From Takakia lepidozioides (Eukaryota; Streptophyta; Takakiopsida; Takakiales; Takakiaceae): a stretch of DNA of 64,000 bases. The stretch spans positions 62,016,042 to 62,080,041 of the forward strand of contig CM060734.1 of NCBI GenBank assembly GCA_030704615.1, written 5' to 3'. The notes below the pieces were generated by a model. The model ran no database searches, was not told the origin of the DNA, and worked only from the letters and a program-made list of their open reading frames with translations. The translations under genes were made by a program, and so were the position numbers. Positions 34,160-45,545 of the stretch are shown here, in pieces; position 1 is the stretch's first letter; every line of letters begins with the position of its first letter.

Positions 34160-35014
34160 ATGGCGTGCGGGAGATTGAAGGGTGTGGCGGGGGCAAGATT
34201 GCGGGCAATCTCCTCTCCTTGTCATTTGAACTCTTTTCGCAACACATCGGTTGGCAGCAGAGTGTCGACGTCTCCATGCGGCAGCTGTTGTGCGGAAACT
34301 TGTCACTGTGGGAGAATCCCTGCCCTGTCTTACCCGGGAAGGCAGTGCAGTGACAGCGGGATGCATTTTTTGTCCCATTGTTTCTCTTCAGATTGTTGCG
34401 AGGATGTAGCTGGAATCAATCCTGAAGCTCCAGACCTATCTTCTTCTTCTGCCGTTGCTTTCGCCTGCAAGTCTCGGTACTCGGCGAATTTCTTGAGGCC
34501 GGGTTTGCTTCCTCCTTTTGCCGAGAGAGTTTATGATCAGATCGATCGGGACTTGACACTCAATGACCACATTAATTCTCCTTCAAAGATCGCTTCCTGG
34601 TCTGATGCAATTCCAAACTTCTCTGCTGGGATTGGATCAAACCATTTTTCAGGGCTCCGAGTACGAAATTTTCCTAGGCCTCCAAGTGCACTCTCTCACA
34701 GCCGTGTTTCTAGGCCTTTGTGTGTAAGAAATTTATCAGCGCATGTTGAGAAGGACGAGTACAATCACGTAGTGGATGACATCAATTCCAAGTTTGCGGA
34801 AGCCAGGGAAGAGATTGAGCTGGCTATGGAGTCCAAAGAGACGGTATACTTCGACGAAGAAGCTGAGACTGCAAGGGCTGCCGTGAGTAAGGTGCTGGAA
34901 AGATATGATGGTTTGCTTGCAAGGCTACCGGAGTCTGAAAAGGGAGCCTTGCAGAGATCTATGGGACTTAAGATTGAGCAACTCAAGGCTGAGCTTTCGC
35001 AGCTAAATGAGTAA
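34160..35014 (+). CDS. Conserved protein of unknown function, possible organelle-targeted N-terminus, 284 aa
   Basis: A single open frame starts at ATG 34160. The first roughly 70 residues are rich in Arg, Ser, Cys and Gly and almost lack acidic residues (MACGRLKGVAGARLRAISS), as in mitochondrial or plastid transit peptides. The middle is Ser/Pro-rich and probably disordered. The C-terminal 85 residues form a compact charged helical segment containing VYFDEEAETARAAVSKVLE and LQRSMGLKIEQLKAELSQLN. This tail looks like a conserved plant helical domain, but I cannot name it with certainty. The frame ends at TAA right after LNE. The sequence GTAAGC there could also serve as a donor, so a further exon is possible. 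The C-terminal composition makes a real gene likely. Confidence 0.65.
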   Translation: MACGRLKGVAGARLRAISSPCHLNSFRNTSVGSRVSTSPCGSCCAETCHCGRIPALSYPGRQCSDSGMHFLSHCFSSDCCEDVAGINPEAPDLSSSSAVAFACKSRYSANFLRPGLLPPFAERVYDQIDRDLTLNDHINSPSKIASWSDAIPNFSAGIGSNHFSGLRVRNFPRPPSALSHSRVSRPLCVRNLSAHVEKDEYNHVVDDINSKFAEAREEIELAMESKETVYFDEEAETARAAVSKVLERYDGLLARLPESEKGALQRSMGLKIEQLKAELSQLNE

Positions 35015-36264
35015 GCTAAAAGCTGGTTTTGTTGCTCATCATACCCGTTGATCCTCCGCAATTTTTCCAAATTAGGTGTTGGCATGGTTCATGGATTTGA
35101 TGACTCCGTTGAGCATATCTGTCAACCTGATACTGAACTTAAACGATGCCATGATAAACGACATGGGGAAGGCGAGGGGTTGGGGGAGTGATGAAATTAG
35201 GTGTACTTTAGCCATGATGGTCCCCGCAGGTTTAGGGCAAGGAGGAGTTTTAGTACTCTAAACGGCAGCTTCCCTTGTAACGGGAAGACGATTACAATTG
35301 CACGAAAAACTGCTGGCATTGCCAGTCACAATGCCAAATACCGGCACAGTGACAGCGGGTATCCTCCAAGGCATTTAGGATTGGAACATGGTAGTTTTTG
35401 GTAGGAAGGTAAATTGTTGGATTCTGCAGTCTTCGCCAATGAAAGCAGCGAGAGGATAATCCAGCTGAAGTCCCTTTTAGCCTCTAAGTTCACCGAACTT
35501 GAATGGAACAGCACCTTGACATCACCAACGACGTCTTCTTGTTCTTTCCTTTTTGGACATTTTCTGGGCTTATGATTGCAGACGTACATGTGGTTCAAGT
35601 AGTTGAGTAGTGGTTGACTTTGTGCAGTGCAATGAATTTTCAGTCTTGAAGCTGTATATTCTTTGCCCTGCCTGAATCACCATGTCTCTGAACCTGGATA
35701 TTGAGCACTAAGTAGTCCTTGAAGTTACCCTGTCGAGTAGTTACAGGTAGTTTTCAGTGTAGTCAATATTGGCTTGTGGAGTGTGGCACACAAGTTGAAA
35801 TGTTTGCTAGTGTCATGTGGAGCCAGGTGGTTGTGACCGCATTGAGCTTTGTTGGATTAGAGACTTCAGGTTGACTTCAGGTTGCTCTTTCTCTACTTTG
35901 TTTTACTCCCTCACGGCATGTTCACAGGGATACAACAAGCAATTTGATGAGTACACCTCTTGCCATTGACCTTCTAAAACACCAGGTATGGGAAATTGAA
36001 GCCAAGGTTAGGTTAAAAAAAACTTGGGCCTTTGTCCTCATGTTATTGCAATCTTGGACTGATAATCTGTTTTATCGAGGTCATTCATTCTTCTTGTTCA
36101 GCAAATGTTACTACATGCCTCTGAAATGTGAGTTCTGCGTTTACTAGGCTCTCACACTGATGTTACTAGATGTCTACCTTGATACTTGTTTCTTTGATTG
36201 AAACCAAGTTGAGTAAGGTTCATGGAGACGGGCTGTTAAACAGTACACTTCCTATGTGGGCTGA
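35015..36264. other. Intergenic, nothing recognised
   Basis: No frame, repeat or RNA gene stands out apart from short frames without domains. Confidence 0.35.
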
Positions 36265-36669
36265 ATGAGATGTGGTGTTGTGGCACAACTCTACTGTGAG
36301 TGTCTTTCAGTCTTTGCCAAGTGTGATTTAAGGTGTGCTTCACACTCTGCACATTTGCTGAGGTTCAAACAAGTGTTTACAGGTATGTTACAGTCAAGCA
36401 GCCCAGCTGGGAGGAAGGGATCCTCTGTGCTAATCTTTGTTCATGCCAATCAAAGGCTTGCTCTAGTAGTGGGACTTAACCTTCTAGTGCTGTTGCTACT
36501 GGCCTTACTGACCTTCTCTAGGAGAGTTTTACATCTTCGTGCCCAGATTGATTTCTTGCACCTGACCATGCCACTTACAAAGTTATCGAAATCGGCCAAT
36601 CGTTGCTTAGCAAAAGCGGGCCTCAGTCGATCTGCAAAGAAAACTGACGTGCTCACTCGAGAAAGATGA
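36265..36669 (+). other. Doubtful ORF with one membrane segment
   Basis: The 134-codon frame contains a clear hydrophobic stretch (LALVVGLNLLVLLLLALLTF) followed by basic residues, which could be a single membrane anchor. After the stop, a neighbouring frame continues with charged, helix-like sequence to about 36780, so this may be an exon or a frameshifted remnant. I do not recognise a family. Confidence 0.25.
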
Positions 36670-37189
36670 GATGGTTTTGAACCAATTGTCAGCTCCATTG
36701 ACAGGGAGCTTGAGGCTGACCGAGCAGATTCAAGTTATAGGGGTCTTGATCCTGAGCAAGTAGATTGTAACTGGTTTGCTGGTGCTTGGTATACTGAGAT
36801 TTGTCAATCTTTCCAGATATGTTGAGGTTGACCAGCTCATGCTCCTACATGCATCTCTTGTATCTGAGAGGCATGGTAAAAGGCACTTCAAAACATTGCT
36901 CATATGTAATAACAACCAGGCACGAGTATGAAAAGGTGACAGCTGGCAGTAGTCAAAATTACTGAAGTACGTACTGCTTTGATGCGTGTATCTTTGTCAT
37001 TGAGCAGCTCAAAAATTGTTCCCAGAGCTGGCTGTGATGGCAAGGAACATGTTAGAAGCTAAGGATCAATTCAATGAGCTTTCCCATTCGAAGTAAAGCC
37101 ATCAAAGATTTCTTGTGCTCTTGACCAGTGTGGCACCACGCAAAGGCTTCTTGATGTCCACTTGTTGAGCCCAAAACAGGGGGGTTCGA

Positions 37190-38665
37190 GTAACTCACAG
37201 TGATGTAGAATGACGGGCCATGAGTGAAAAACTGGGCCAACGCCTTGGCCAACAAAGTTCTCAACTACATCATAGTTGTACCAGTCAGCTATGTCACTGC
37301 ATATGCCCCATCCAAGGTGGTGGATATGAGGAATACGACATTGTAGCTGCTAACAAGGTCAATCATAACTTTCAGGGCCTAGGTTTCTCAGGAGAAAACA
37401 GAAGCCACTCACTTGATGATGGAGCCAATTTTCTAGAATTCCACACCAGGCGCACAAACAGCAATGGCCTTTTCCAGGCATTCCCTTGTCACCTGCCTGC
37501 GAACAAGAACTTCCACTTGTAACAAGAAGCCATTACTTGGTAAACTGCTGGAGTAAAGCGGTCTTTGTTCCATCCTTATAGCCCAAACAAACCCAATGTT
37601 TGTTCTGCATTGACTAGCAGACAATGATGTCCATTGTGTCCATGTCAAACAACATAGTCTGAGGAGCTTACAGGGTCACAAAAGTTAGGCACCCACCGAT
37701 ACCAATTGTCTGGCATCATCATCCACATTGCCACAGAAAAAAAGTCTTCGATGTGTCCCCATGGTACCCCTGCCAGTTCCAAGCACAACGCTCAACCAAA
37801 GCTCCTTGATGACATAAGAAAATTCTCTCTACACAGCAAAATCTTGAAGAGAATGAAATCTTTTCTCCAGGACATTAAGCCCATCAAATGCGAGCTCCTA
37901 CATCTCCATGCAGATGCCCTGACTTCTCTAAAGATGAACAGGAGTCCAAAGGAGATAAGGACATGATTGTGTTAGGTGATCTAAGATACAGTGTAGGTTC
38001 TTACAATCAGGATAGCACCAGAATTATTCAGGTACAGAATGGACTGCATTGCAATAGATTATTTCAGAAAATCATTGACACAGGCCTTGTAAGTCCTTCA
38101 TGACCTACTAGCCTCATCCCTCACTTTCACAACTAGCCAGAATATATGCTTGCAGCTACTATGCTAGGTGTAATATACGAAGAGTGAAGGTTATCGAATA
38201 CAAATACTTGGAAAATTTGCAAAATTGCTTACATGCAAATAGACGGTCACATCAATGTTGACAATATCTCCATCCTGGAATGTGCCCAACTCAAATTCAT
38301 CAGAGGGATCACCAAAATAAGAGTGAAGAAAATATATTTAGCACCATGCTTTGGCTTGTCCGTAGTGACCCAAAGACCTGTAAGGACTGGGACAGATGAA
38401 GCAGCACATGAAGGGAGGAAGCAGAAGTGGGAGCCAAGCACCCATGCTGGACAGGTTCAGTAGGAGGCTGGCTGATTAACGAGACAATACCTGCAGAGGA
38501 CGGGAGTCTGGAATGCCATGGCAGATACATTCATTCACAGAAGTACAGACACTTTTGGGGAAGCCACCATAGCCGAGAGGCGAGGGATATACACCTGCAT
38601 CGATGATCATCTTGTGGACTGCCTTATCAATTTCATCAGTTGTCACTCCTGGCTGTGACAACACT
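37190..38665 (-). pseudogene. Type I methionine aminopeptidase, decayed gene with introns
   Basis: Read on the minus strand, exon-like blocks occur in order: [18 protein letters not shown]...[18 protein letters not shown] and [15 protein letters not shown] (38665-38500); DGDIVNIDVTVYLH (38270-38230); YHGDTSKTFF then CGNVDDDARQL (37760-37712); VTRECLEKAIAVCAPGVEF (37500-37440); and YDVVENFVGQGVGPVFHSWP (37285-37200). Most blocks keep GT/AG borders. Lesions are an extra T that shifts the frame after KTFF, a TAG codon directly after GVEF, and Gln in place of the metal-site His in the usual GHGVG. The C-terminal third is absent. The intact family removes N-terminal Met from nascent proteins, with organellar forms in plants. 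Because the copy keeps introns it came from genomic DNA. Confidence 0.8.
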
Positions 38666-38804
38666 ACCCTTAATGAGCTCCTGCTCTATCTACATGTATC
38701 AAATTTGTTGGACTCAATGTGAACTGACCAGCACACAATCAATTACTCTTCAAATCTTCAAAGATTGCTGGATCATCTGCCCCAAGATAATGTGAACGAC
38801 ATTT

Positions 38805-39450
38805 ACTGAAACAAGGATGAGGCTGAGGACTTCATCAACAAAATGCCGGTCCAACCAGATGCCGTGGTGTGGAAGGCCTTGCTTGGTGCCTGCAGAAATT
38901 ATGGGAATGTGGAGGTGGCAGAATGTGTGGCAAAATCTATTCTCAAGTGGGATCAACAGGACACCACAACTTATGAATTGCTATCACTTATCTATGCTGC
39001 AGCTGGCAGGTGGGATGATACTGCAAAGGTGAGGAAAATGATGCAATTCAGAGGTCTCAGAAAGCAGCCAGGCCGCTGCTCCATTGACTTTGGTAAACGG
39101 GTCCACATATTTGGTGGTAGATGACAAATTGTATCCACAAATTAGGAAATCCATGCTGAGCTGAGAAGATCGTCTGGGCACATGAAGGAGGCGGGGTACG
39201 TGCCTGACACACGTTGTATTGCATGATGTGGAGGAGCAAAAGGAAATTCTCTTTGCCACCACAGCAAGGTGGCCAGATGGGTACGGCACCGGGGACACCT
39301 CTTTGATTCATCAAGAACCTTTGAATGTGTGGTGACTCACAGCCACCAAGTTCACCTCAAAGATTGTTCGGCGAGCAATTGTTGAAAAGGATACCAGCCG
39401 CTTCACCACTTTGAAGATGGGTTTGTTCTTGTGGATATAGTGAATTGATG
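38805..39450 (+). pseudogene. PPR-E/DYW protein remnant 1
   Basis: The frame DEAEDFINKMPVQPDAVVW, KALLGACRNYGNVEVAE and LLSLIYAAAGRWDDTAKVRK is the end of the PPR tract and the E domain of a plant organelle RNA-editing factor. After FGKRVHIF the frame is lost, then [20 protein letters not shown] appears in another frame. A poorly kept DYW tail (FTSKIVRRAIVEKD) follows in a further frame. At least three frame changes make it dead. Confidence 0.8.
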
Positions 39451-40541
39451 TTGTGAGTGGCTTGCTTCATTCATTGAAAGCATCCAGCTACTTGGTTCAT
39501 TCGCCAATGCCCTGGGAATATAGACTATGACATCCTGTTAAAGGCATTTCCTCCTCCGTGGCATAACAACGCAACAAGAGCTGATTGCGGAGTCTACCCA
39601 CCAGGAGGTGGAAACTAAAGCCCGAGATTGCGCTTTGCACCCACATGACCAAAAGCAATCTGATTACATCAGATCATGCTAGGAAACAAAATGTGTATGC
39701 CTACATTACTGCTTGAGCACCCAATTTGACCACAGATATGACACGTGGCTCTCATTGGATTGCATAATTGTATCTCATACAAGAAAGAAAAAGAAAGATA
39801 CTGCAAACATTTTCCTTACCAACAGGAAGCCAGGCAGAGTCTCGTTTGTGGAAATGATCTTCACTCTACCTGGGAAAGGTATTTGCTATATGATCTGTAG
39901 TTATGCTTGGTTGGGTAGTTGTGCCTTGCCTGTGCATAACCAGAGTGATCCTGGGTGTAACACATCCCACCCTTAGCACAAGAGTTTAGCGTTCACACCA
40001 CATCACAAGGCAAAGTGGTTCTTGTCGTGACAATGCCCTCACAGCCAAAGAAGGAGCAGTCGACCTCTCCCTCTCATTATGGACATATCCATGAGTTTGG
40101 TGTAATTGTATCAATATTAATTGAACCAATACGATGGATCTTGACTCCCTAAGTTTTTGAGTCCAAATTTGAGATATTGGACAGTTACTGGAAGCAAGAG
40201 ATTTAGAAAAAGAGGTTTGCTTTCGGTGATGTGGATATTGGATATTTAGGAGATCTTGTCGCTTGTTTGAGATTAGCATCTCAAGTACTTATTGAGAACA
40301 CTGGGAATCATCCCAATAATCGAGAAAAAACAAACCACAGAGGGGAAAAGGGGGTAGAAAAAGTTAAGAAGATATTCACGTCATGTCAAGACATGGACAA
40401 GACCCATAAGGGTCATTGTCAATTAAAGACATAAACAGCCCTAGACAGGGCACTATCTCACACTTCCATTCTTACACTGCTTCCCGGGACACTTGCAGTA
40501 TCATCGATTGTTGCATGAAACTATGTACAATTGTGTTTACT
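39451..40541. other. Spacer between PPR remnants, nothing recognised
   Basis: The first roughly 100 bases still match the 3' flank shared by the DYW remnants. The rest shows no coding or repeat signal. Confidence 0.35.
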
Positions 40542-40835
40542 GGACAGATGAAGGAGGCAGGGTATGTGCCTGACACACGCTTTGTATTGCATGATGTGGG
40601 GGAGGAGCAAAAGGAATTTTCTCTTTGCCACCACAGTGAGAAGCTGACCTTTGGTTTTGGGATGATCAGCATGGCCCCTAGGAGGACTCTCCGGCTCATC
40701 AAGAATCTTCGGGTGTGTGGTGACTGCCACACCTCCACCAAGTTCATCTCAAAGATTGTTGGCCGCGCAATTGTTGTACGGGATGCTAACCGCTTTCACT
40801 ACTTTGGGGTTTGTTCTTGCAGGGATTTCTGGTGA
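40542..40835 (+). pseudogene. DYW deaminase-like module, remnant 2 (5'-truncated)
   Basis: An unbroken frame runs from [19 protein letters not shown] through [31 protein letters not shown] and RDANRFHYF to CSCRDFW-stop. The HSE and CxxCH zinc-binding parts of the DYW cytidine deaminase fold are present, but the PPR tract is missing and the sequence before 40542 is unrelated. The terminal tripeptide is DFW instead of DYW. The region from about 40836 to 40930 is alike in the remnants at 39430 and 45860, so the duplicated unit included the 3' flank. Confidence 0.8.
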
Positions 40836-41044
40836 AACAATTTTTCCTGGAAAGATGCGAGTGTCTTGCGTCATTCATTGATCTGTGTAGCTACTCAATT
40901 CATCCACCATCTCCGGAGAATATTGACCATGATGTACTGTTGGTGAATTGGATGTGTATGACTCCCTCACAATAGAACATTGGTTTGTGCCTGTTGGAGT
41001 TCAAGTTTGGGGGACAGTCCAATTGCCTACAGTTCGAGAATTTC

Positions 41045-41155
41045 CTTAATTTTGGGACATTGCCAAGGATTCTGCAGGCACCAAGCAAGGCCTTCCACGC
41101 CACAGCATCTGCTTTGAGTGGCATTTTATTAATGAGGTCCTCTGCCTACTTCTTT
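41045..41155 (-). pseudogene. PPR-E fragment, remnant 3
   Basis: The minus strand reads LINKMPLKADAVAWKALLGA then CRILGNVPK, the same PPR/E boundary as in the other remnants, and then drifts into unrelated sequence. Confidence 0.7.
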
Positions 41156-42306
41156 ACAAAATGAATGTGGAGAGAGAGGGCCACGATAAATAGGGGCACC
41201 AGCTTGATGAAAACCTACAATAACTTGTCTAACACAAATTCTCAACCAGGTTTGTGAACCACATGGCGTGGCTAGTTGGGACCGTACACAGTTCTACAAC
41301 GGTTTTCGAATGAGCCCACAAGGCGTGCTTGCACTTCATAACAGGTTGGCTACCTGCTCATACATCACCACGCAAGTGTTGGGTTTGTCAACATGCTCAA
41401 CGATTATGAATCTAATCAAACTAACTAAGTTCAGGATCCCGTGCAGGGTTTCACTTGTGGGCATCCAAGTAGCCTTCTGAGACTGGAGAAATTCAATTAT
41501 GACAATTATGCCTGAGAGATAAGCTAACATGGTCCTGGTTTTACAGATATGATTTCAAATCCTGGTGTTCTCATATCCTCGTGAACGGCTTGCTAAGTGC
41601 CGAATTCAGGTTGGCAGATAATCCACTATGGTGCTCATTTGCTGTGCCCTAGAATATACCCCTCTTAATTTGGGATGAGTCTTTCCTAGGGTTTCCTCAC
41701 AGGTTTCAAAATCCTGTAGTAGGCCGCTTATATTGCAAAGAAGCAAAGGAACAAAGAAGGGAAGAGCAGATACCTGGCGGTAAAGAGGGGACCAAAACTG
41801 GAAGTCTACCAAAGATTGCATGAGTTTGGAATAGGGCCTGGGTTGAACACCCATTTATTGTTCAAAAAATCAAAAAGATTGCTTTGTGAGACTGATGTCT
41901 GCATACAAGGACCCCCCGCATTATTTCCATGTTGTTAGCTAAGACATCAATCATCATCACTGTTGCTGTAGACTGCTGGCTGCCAACAGAGGTGACACTA
42001 TCACACTGTTTAAGAAAATGGTAGAGTATCCAGTGCCCATTTAAAGCAGTTGGGGAAGACAAAAAGGCATAATAGGGGGAGAGAATGACCTTAATGAGTT
42101 GAGGACCCTTTAGCTGAACATGAGAAATGTAGCGCTCCACGAAGAATTTAAACCCTATTTCCACTTCCGCATCAAGAGTGTCATCACAGCGCTTGAGGAC
42201 CTGAGACTTCTGACAACACGGCACAAAGTCTTCGTAAAAAATGCTTCAAAAATTTAGTGTATTTTGCGTGGCCTTATAGGGCATAATCTAACGCGAAAGC
42301 AGGCCG
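41156..42306. other. Unassigned stretch with two minus-strand frames
   Basis: Minus-strand frames at 42224-41862 and 41854-41606 lie end to end and could be exons or transposon debris. I see no motif that identifies them. Confidence 0.25.
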
Positions 42307-42392
42307 GGTGCCCGTAAGCAACTCTCCAGGCTGGCGCGGTGCGTTACACAGCGGACCGCCCACGCCAGCCTGGAGAGTTGCTTACGGGCACC
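42307..42392. repeat. Perfect 30-bp inverted repeat with 26-nt loop
   Basis: The arm 42307-42336 (GGTGCCCGTAAGCAACTCTC then CAGGCTGGCG) is the exact complement of 42363-42392. The loop also contains CGGT and ACCG that could extend pairing. It could be a tiny foldback/MITE or a small-RNA hairpin precursor. The sequence does not decide between these. Confidence 0.95.
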
Positions 42393-43685
42393 ACTAGTCC
42401 AGTCAGCAGGAAATTCTACCACAATTTTTACTGCACAGAGGAGCGCCAGAAAATTTAAAATTGTTTTTTACGCTCGATAAAGAGGTGGAGCAAGGGCATT
42501 CACCTGTTTAAGGACCCTGTAGAGACTGACTACATCTCCGAGGAATGAGAGCAACTCGTAGTGGATTTTAATGAGCACTTGGATGACATCTCCAAGTAAG
42601 TTACTATCCCAAAGTTTCATGTCCAATATCTTGGCTACTTAACCCCTAAACGACGACGCGACCTGAATCAGTCCTTTGCCACGATCCACCTTTTGTGGAT
42701 CTGAGTGGATGGAAGTGGGTCCCGAAGGTAAAGTGAGGGTGTTAGGGAGAAGCAGGCGTGGGAATTTAAAGCGCCCTGAAATATTAAAATCTCTGCTCCC
42801 TAGAATTTTTCAAAGTGTCAGGGTCTGGAAATCCAGCGTTGACTTGCCTACGTGGCAAGCCAAATGAGGAATCTTGGAAACAACATCTAGGGCTCAGATT
42901 TTATCAAAATGCCAATTGTTTTTGACAAGGCACTATATAAAGTTAGTGTGCTCTTACTTACTAGAGGAATTAGAAAACAAACAACATCATGGTTGTACTT
43001 GGGTAAGAAGTCAAACCATGATAATTTACCCCCCAGATTTCACATACAAAGCAGCCTATTTGTATTTGGGGGAGAGAGTCCCTTGGGTGCCATATATCAG
43101 ATTATGGGGGCATCTGCCTCAAAAATTTCAACTGGACACTTGAATTTAATGGTCAAACCATTTTTGCCATCCAATTTTCGAGTGGGCTACAAAAATTCAC
43201 AATAGTATTTTGTTATAATCTACCCATTCCAACGGTGGATCTTCCTAATTTTCTGGGGGTAGATGACTGTGGTAGTCAAGAATGTATTTGTAAGGTTCAA
43301 ATTTTTGGATGATTCAAGGTAGCAAGATAGAGCTCAAGACAGGCAGGTCTGTACACTTTTGGGGGTGGCCCAAAAGAGGTCTCATCCTTTAAGGGTTAAG
43401 TTGGTTGTATTAGAAAGTCAATCAAACAAAGAACTTCAGATAGCCTAGTGGCGCCACCTTGTACTTGATCTAGGGGTTCAGCTGCAAATCAACTAGAACA
43501 AGTGGCCATTGCTTACTAAATGTATTTAGTGTGTACATATCGACATTTCTATTAAATACTAGATGGTCTTGTGGACAAATATAAACAGTTTTAAAATTAT
43601 AAAAATTTACAATATAGTACAATATTTGCAAAAGTAGAGTAGAGGTCCATGGTTGCATCGTCAAAGCTGGAATTGTACCAGATTG
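42393..43685. other. Unassigned, no recognised gene
   Basis: Frames at 42874-43205 (+) overlap in two phases and have no known motif. A transposon origin is possible but not shown. Confidence 0.3.
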
Positions 43686-44240
43686 AAGGTGACCAAATCA
43701 GGGGTCACCCCTGCCTGTAGGATTTGCTCATAGATCTCAAAAGCTTCCTTACCAAACCCGTGCTGAGCATATCTTGCAATCATCGCACTCCAGAACAAAT
43801 CACATCTTCAAAGTGGTGGAAGCGGTTAGCGTCCCATACAAAAATTGCTCGGCCAACAATCTTTGAGATGAATTTGGTGGAGGTGTGGCAGTCACCACAC
43901 ACTCGAAGATTCTTGATAAGACGGAGAGGCGTCCTAGGGGTCGTGCTGATCAGCCCAAAACCATTGGCCAGCTTCTCACTGTGGTGGCAAAGAGAAAACT
44001 CCTTTTCGCTCATATGTCTCCAAAGCCTCCCTACCAGCTCCATGCTGGGCATATCCTGAAATCATTGCACTCCAGGAGAGCACATCTCGTTCAGCCACCA
44101 GGCTGGCACATGCATTGAGAACGCACACAACCGTTACCTGGTTGGGCATAACCCCTTTCTGTTTTGCTCCAAAGCCTTTATACCACATCCAAGCTGAGCA
44201 TATCCTCCGATCATCGCACTCCATGAGACCACATTTTGTC
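43686..44240 (-). pseudogene. Chimeric PPR-DYW-PPR remnant 4
   Basis: On the minus strand a PPR motif (VLNACASLVAERDVLSWSAM, then [17 protein letters not shown]) joins directly to the middle of a DYW domain ([12 protein letters not shown] ... [14 protein letters not shown] ... RFHHFED). That in turn runs, with a frame change, into another PPR motif ([20 protein letters not shown]). The order cannot be a natural protein, so it records two illegitimate joins. Confidence 0.75.
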
Positions 44241-44569
44241 GAGCCATATTGTCAAACACTAGATGCACATCTGTCATGTTCCCAAAATTGGCATAATGTT
44301 GGCAAGGGCAGTTTCCAGGACGATATTTGGCTCAATTCTGGCTTTGAAAATATCAGCATGGATCTTTTTGCCCTATTCCAGGTCTGCTAGGCTGGCTCAT
44401 GCATTGAGAACGGAAAATCCAAGCACCATGTGTTTGGAAGTTGGCAATTAGGTGTGGCTTCAAATGTGTGGAAAACATGTCCAATAATGCACAAGCTACT
44501 AATATTGTGATAAATTGTCCACTCATCTGAGCAGCTGTAAAAGTCAAGCCAATATGAGCACTCCTTACC

Positions 44570-44680
44570 CATTGGATCATAGTGTGGCCCGCATCCTTAA
44601 AGAAATCATCTGAGGGCCGCTTTCCTGTGAGAATCTCCAGGAGCACCACACCAAAGCTGTACAAGCAGATGAAAAAACTT
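44570..44680 (-). pseudogene. Receptor-like kinase fragment
   Basis: The minus strand reads LYSFGVVLLEILTGKRPSDD and then FFKDAGHTMIQWVR. The SFGVVLLEILTGKRP block is the subdomain IX region of plant LRR receptor-like kinases. Nothing of the rest of the kinase is seen. It lies between two PPR remnants. Confidence 0.65.
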
Positions 44681-44842
44681 ACATTATGAAACCACCACTT
44701 TGAAGCATCCGAGAAAAACTCCAGCCAGAGCTGTTTGTTGCTCATTGCTTGATCTGCGTGCAGACACTACAAGAGCATGCGAGCTCTGTCATTTCCCTTA
44801 CTCTGAGGAAAATCCTGGTAGGCATTACCCCCTAAACACATT

Positions 44843-45545
44843 TTATTCAGCCGTATTCTCAAACACATCAGGCACATACCCAGCCTCCTTCATCTGCCCA
44901 GACAATCTACTCAGCGCAGCATGGATTTCCTCAATCTGTGGATGCATTTTGTCATCCACAATGAATGTTCGCACTTCGGTGTTGACCTCAATGTAGCTAC
45001 GACCTGGCTCCTTCTGCACACCTCTGGCCTTCATCATTTTCCAAACTGATGTGGCATCATCCCACCTGCCAGCTGCAGCATGGATGTCTGATAGCAACAC
45101 ATAAGTTGCGGCATCTTGTTCATCCCACTTGAGGATAGATGTTGCCGCACGTTCAGCCATCTCCACATTGCCATGGATTCTGCAGGCACCAAGCAAGGCC
45201 TTCCACACCACAACATCTGGATTGATTGGCATTTTATTAATCAGGTCCACTGCCTCATCCAGTTGTCCCGCACGTCCAAGAAGATCCACCATGCAGCCAA
45301 AGTGCTTTACTGTCGGAGTAACACCATGATCTTGACTCAGGGAATCGAAGTAGTTCTTCCAGTAGGCCAGTGTGGCTGCATGCAGAGAGAACACATATAA
45401 AGGTGATATTGTCCGGCTTCAAGCCGTTCTTTTACATTCCTTCAAATAGTTGCAGGACCTCCCTATGACAACCATGTTGGGCATATCCTGCGATCATCAA
45501 ATACCCACGACACCACATGTCGTTCAGTCACATTGTCAATTACTC
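44843..45545 (-). pseudogene. PPR-E/E+ remnant 5, best-preserved E domain
   Basis: From 45394 an open frame covers NYFDSLSQDHGVTPTVKHFG, CMVDLLGRAGQLDEAVDLIN, KMPINPDVVVWKALLGACRI, the E domain with LLSDIHAAAGRWDDATS, and SYIEVNTEVRTFIVDDKMHP up to [12 protein letters not shown], then stops (VFENTAE) without DYW. Upstream, 45545-45400 continues as IAGYAQHG and then ITFICVLSACSHTGLLE, interrupted by a TAA codon and one frameshift. It is therefore a PLS-type PPR editing factor remnant. Confidence 0.8.

Noticed and set aside
37190-38665. Functional methionine aminopeptidase gene
   Set aside because: A nonsense codon, a frameshift, loss of a metal-binding His and absence of the C-terminal third all argue against it.
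44843-45394. Functional PPR-E gene
   Set aside because: Although the frame is open for 183 codons, the upstream continuation has a stop and a frameshift, and the DYW end is missing.
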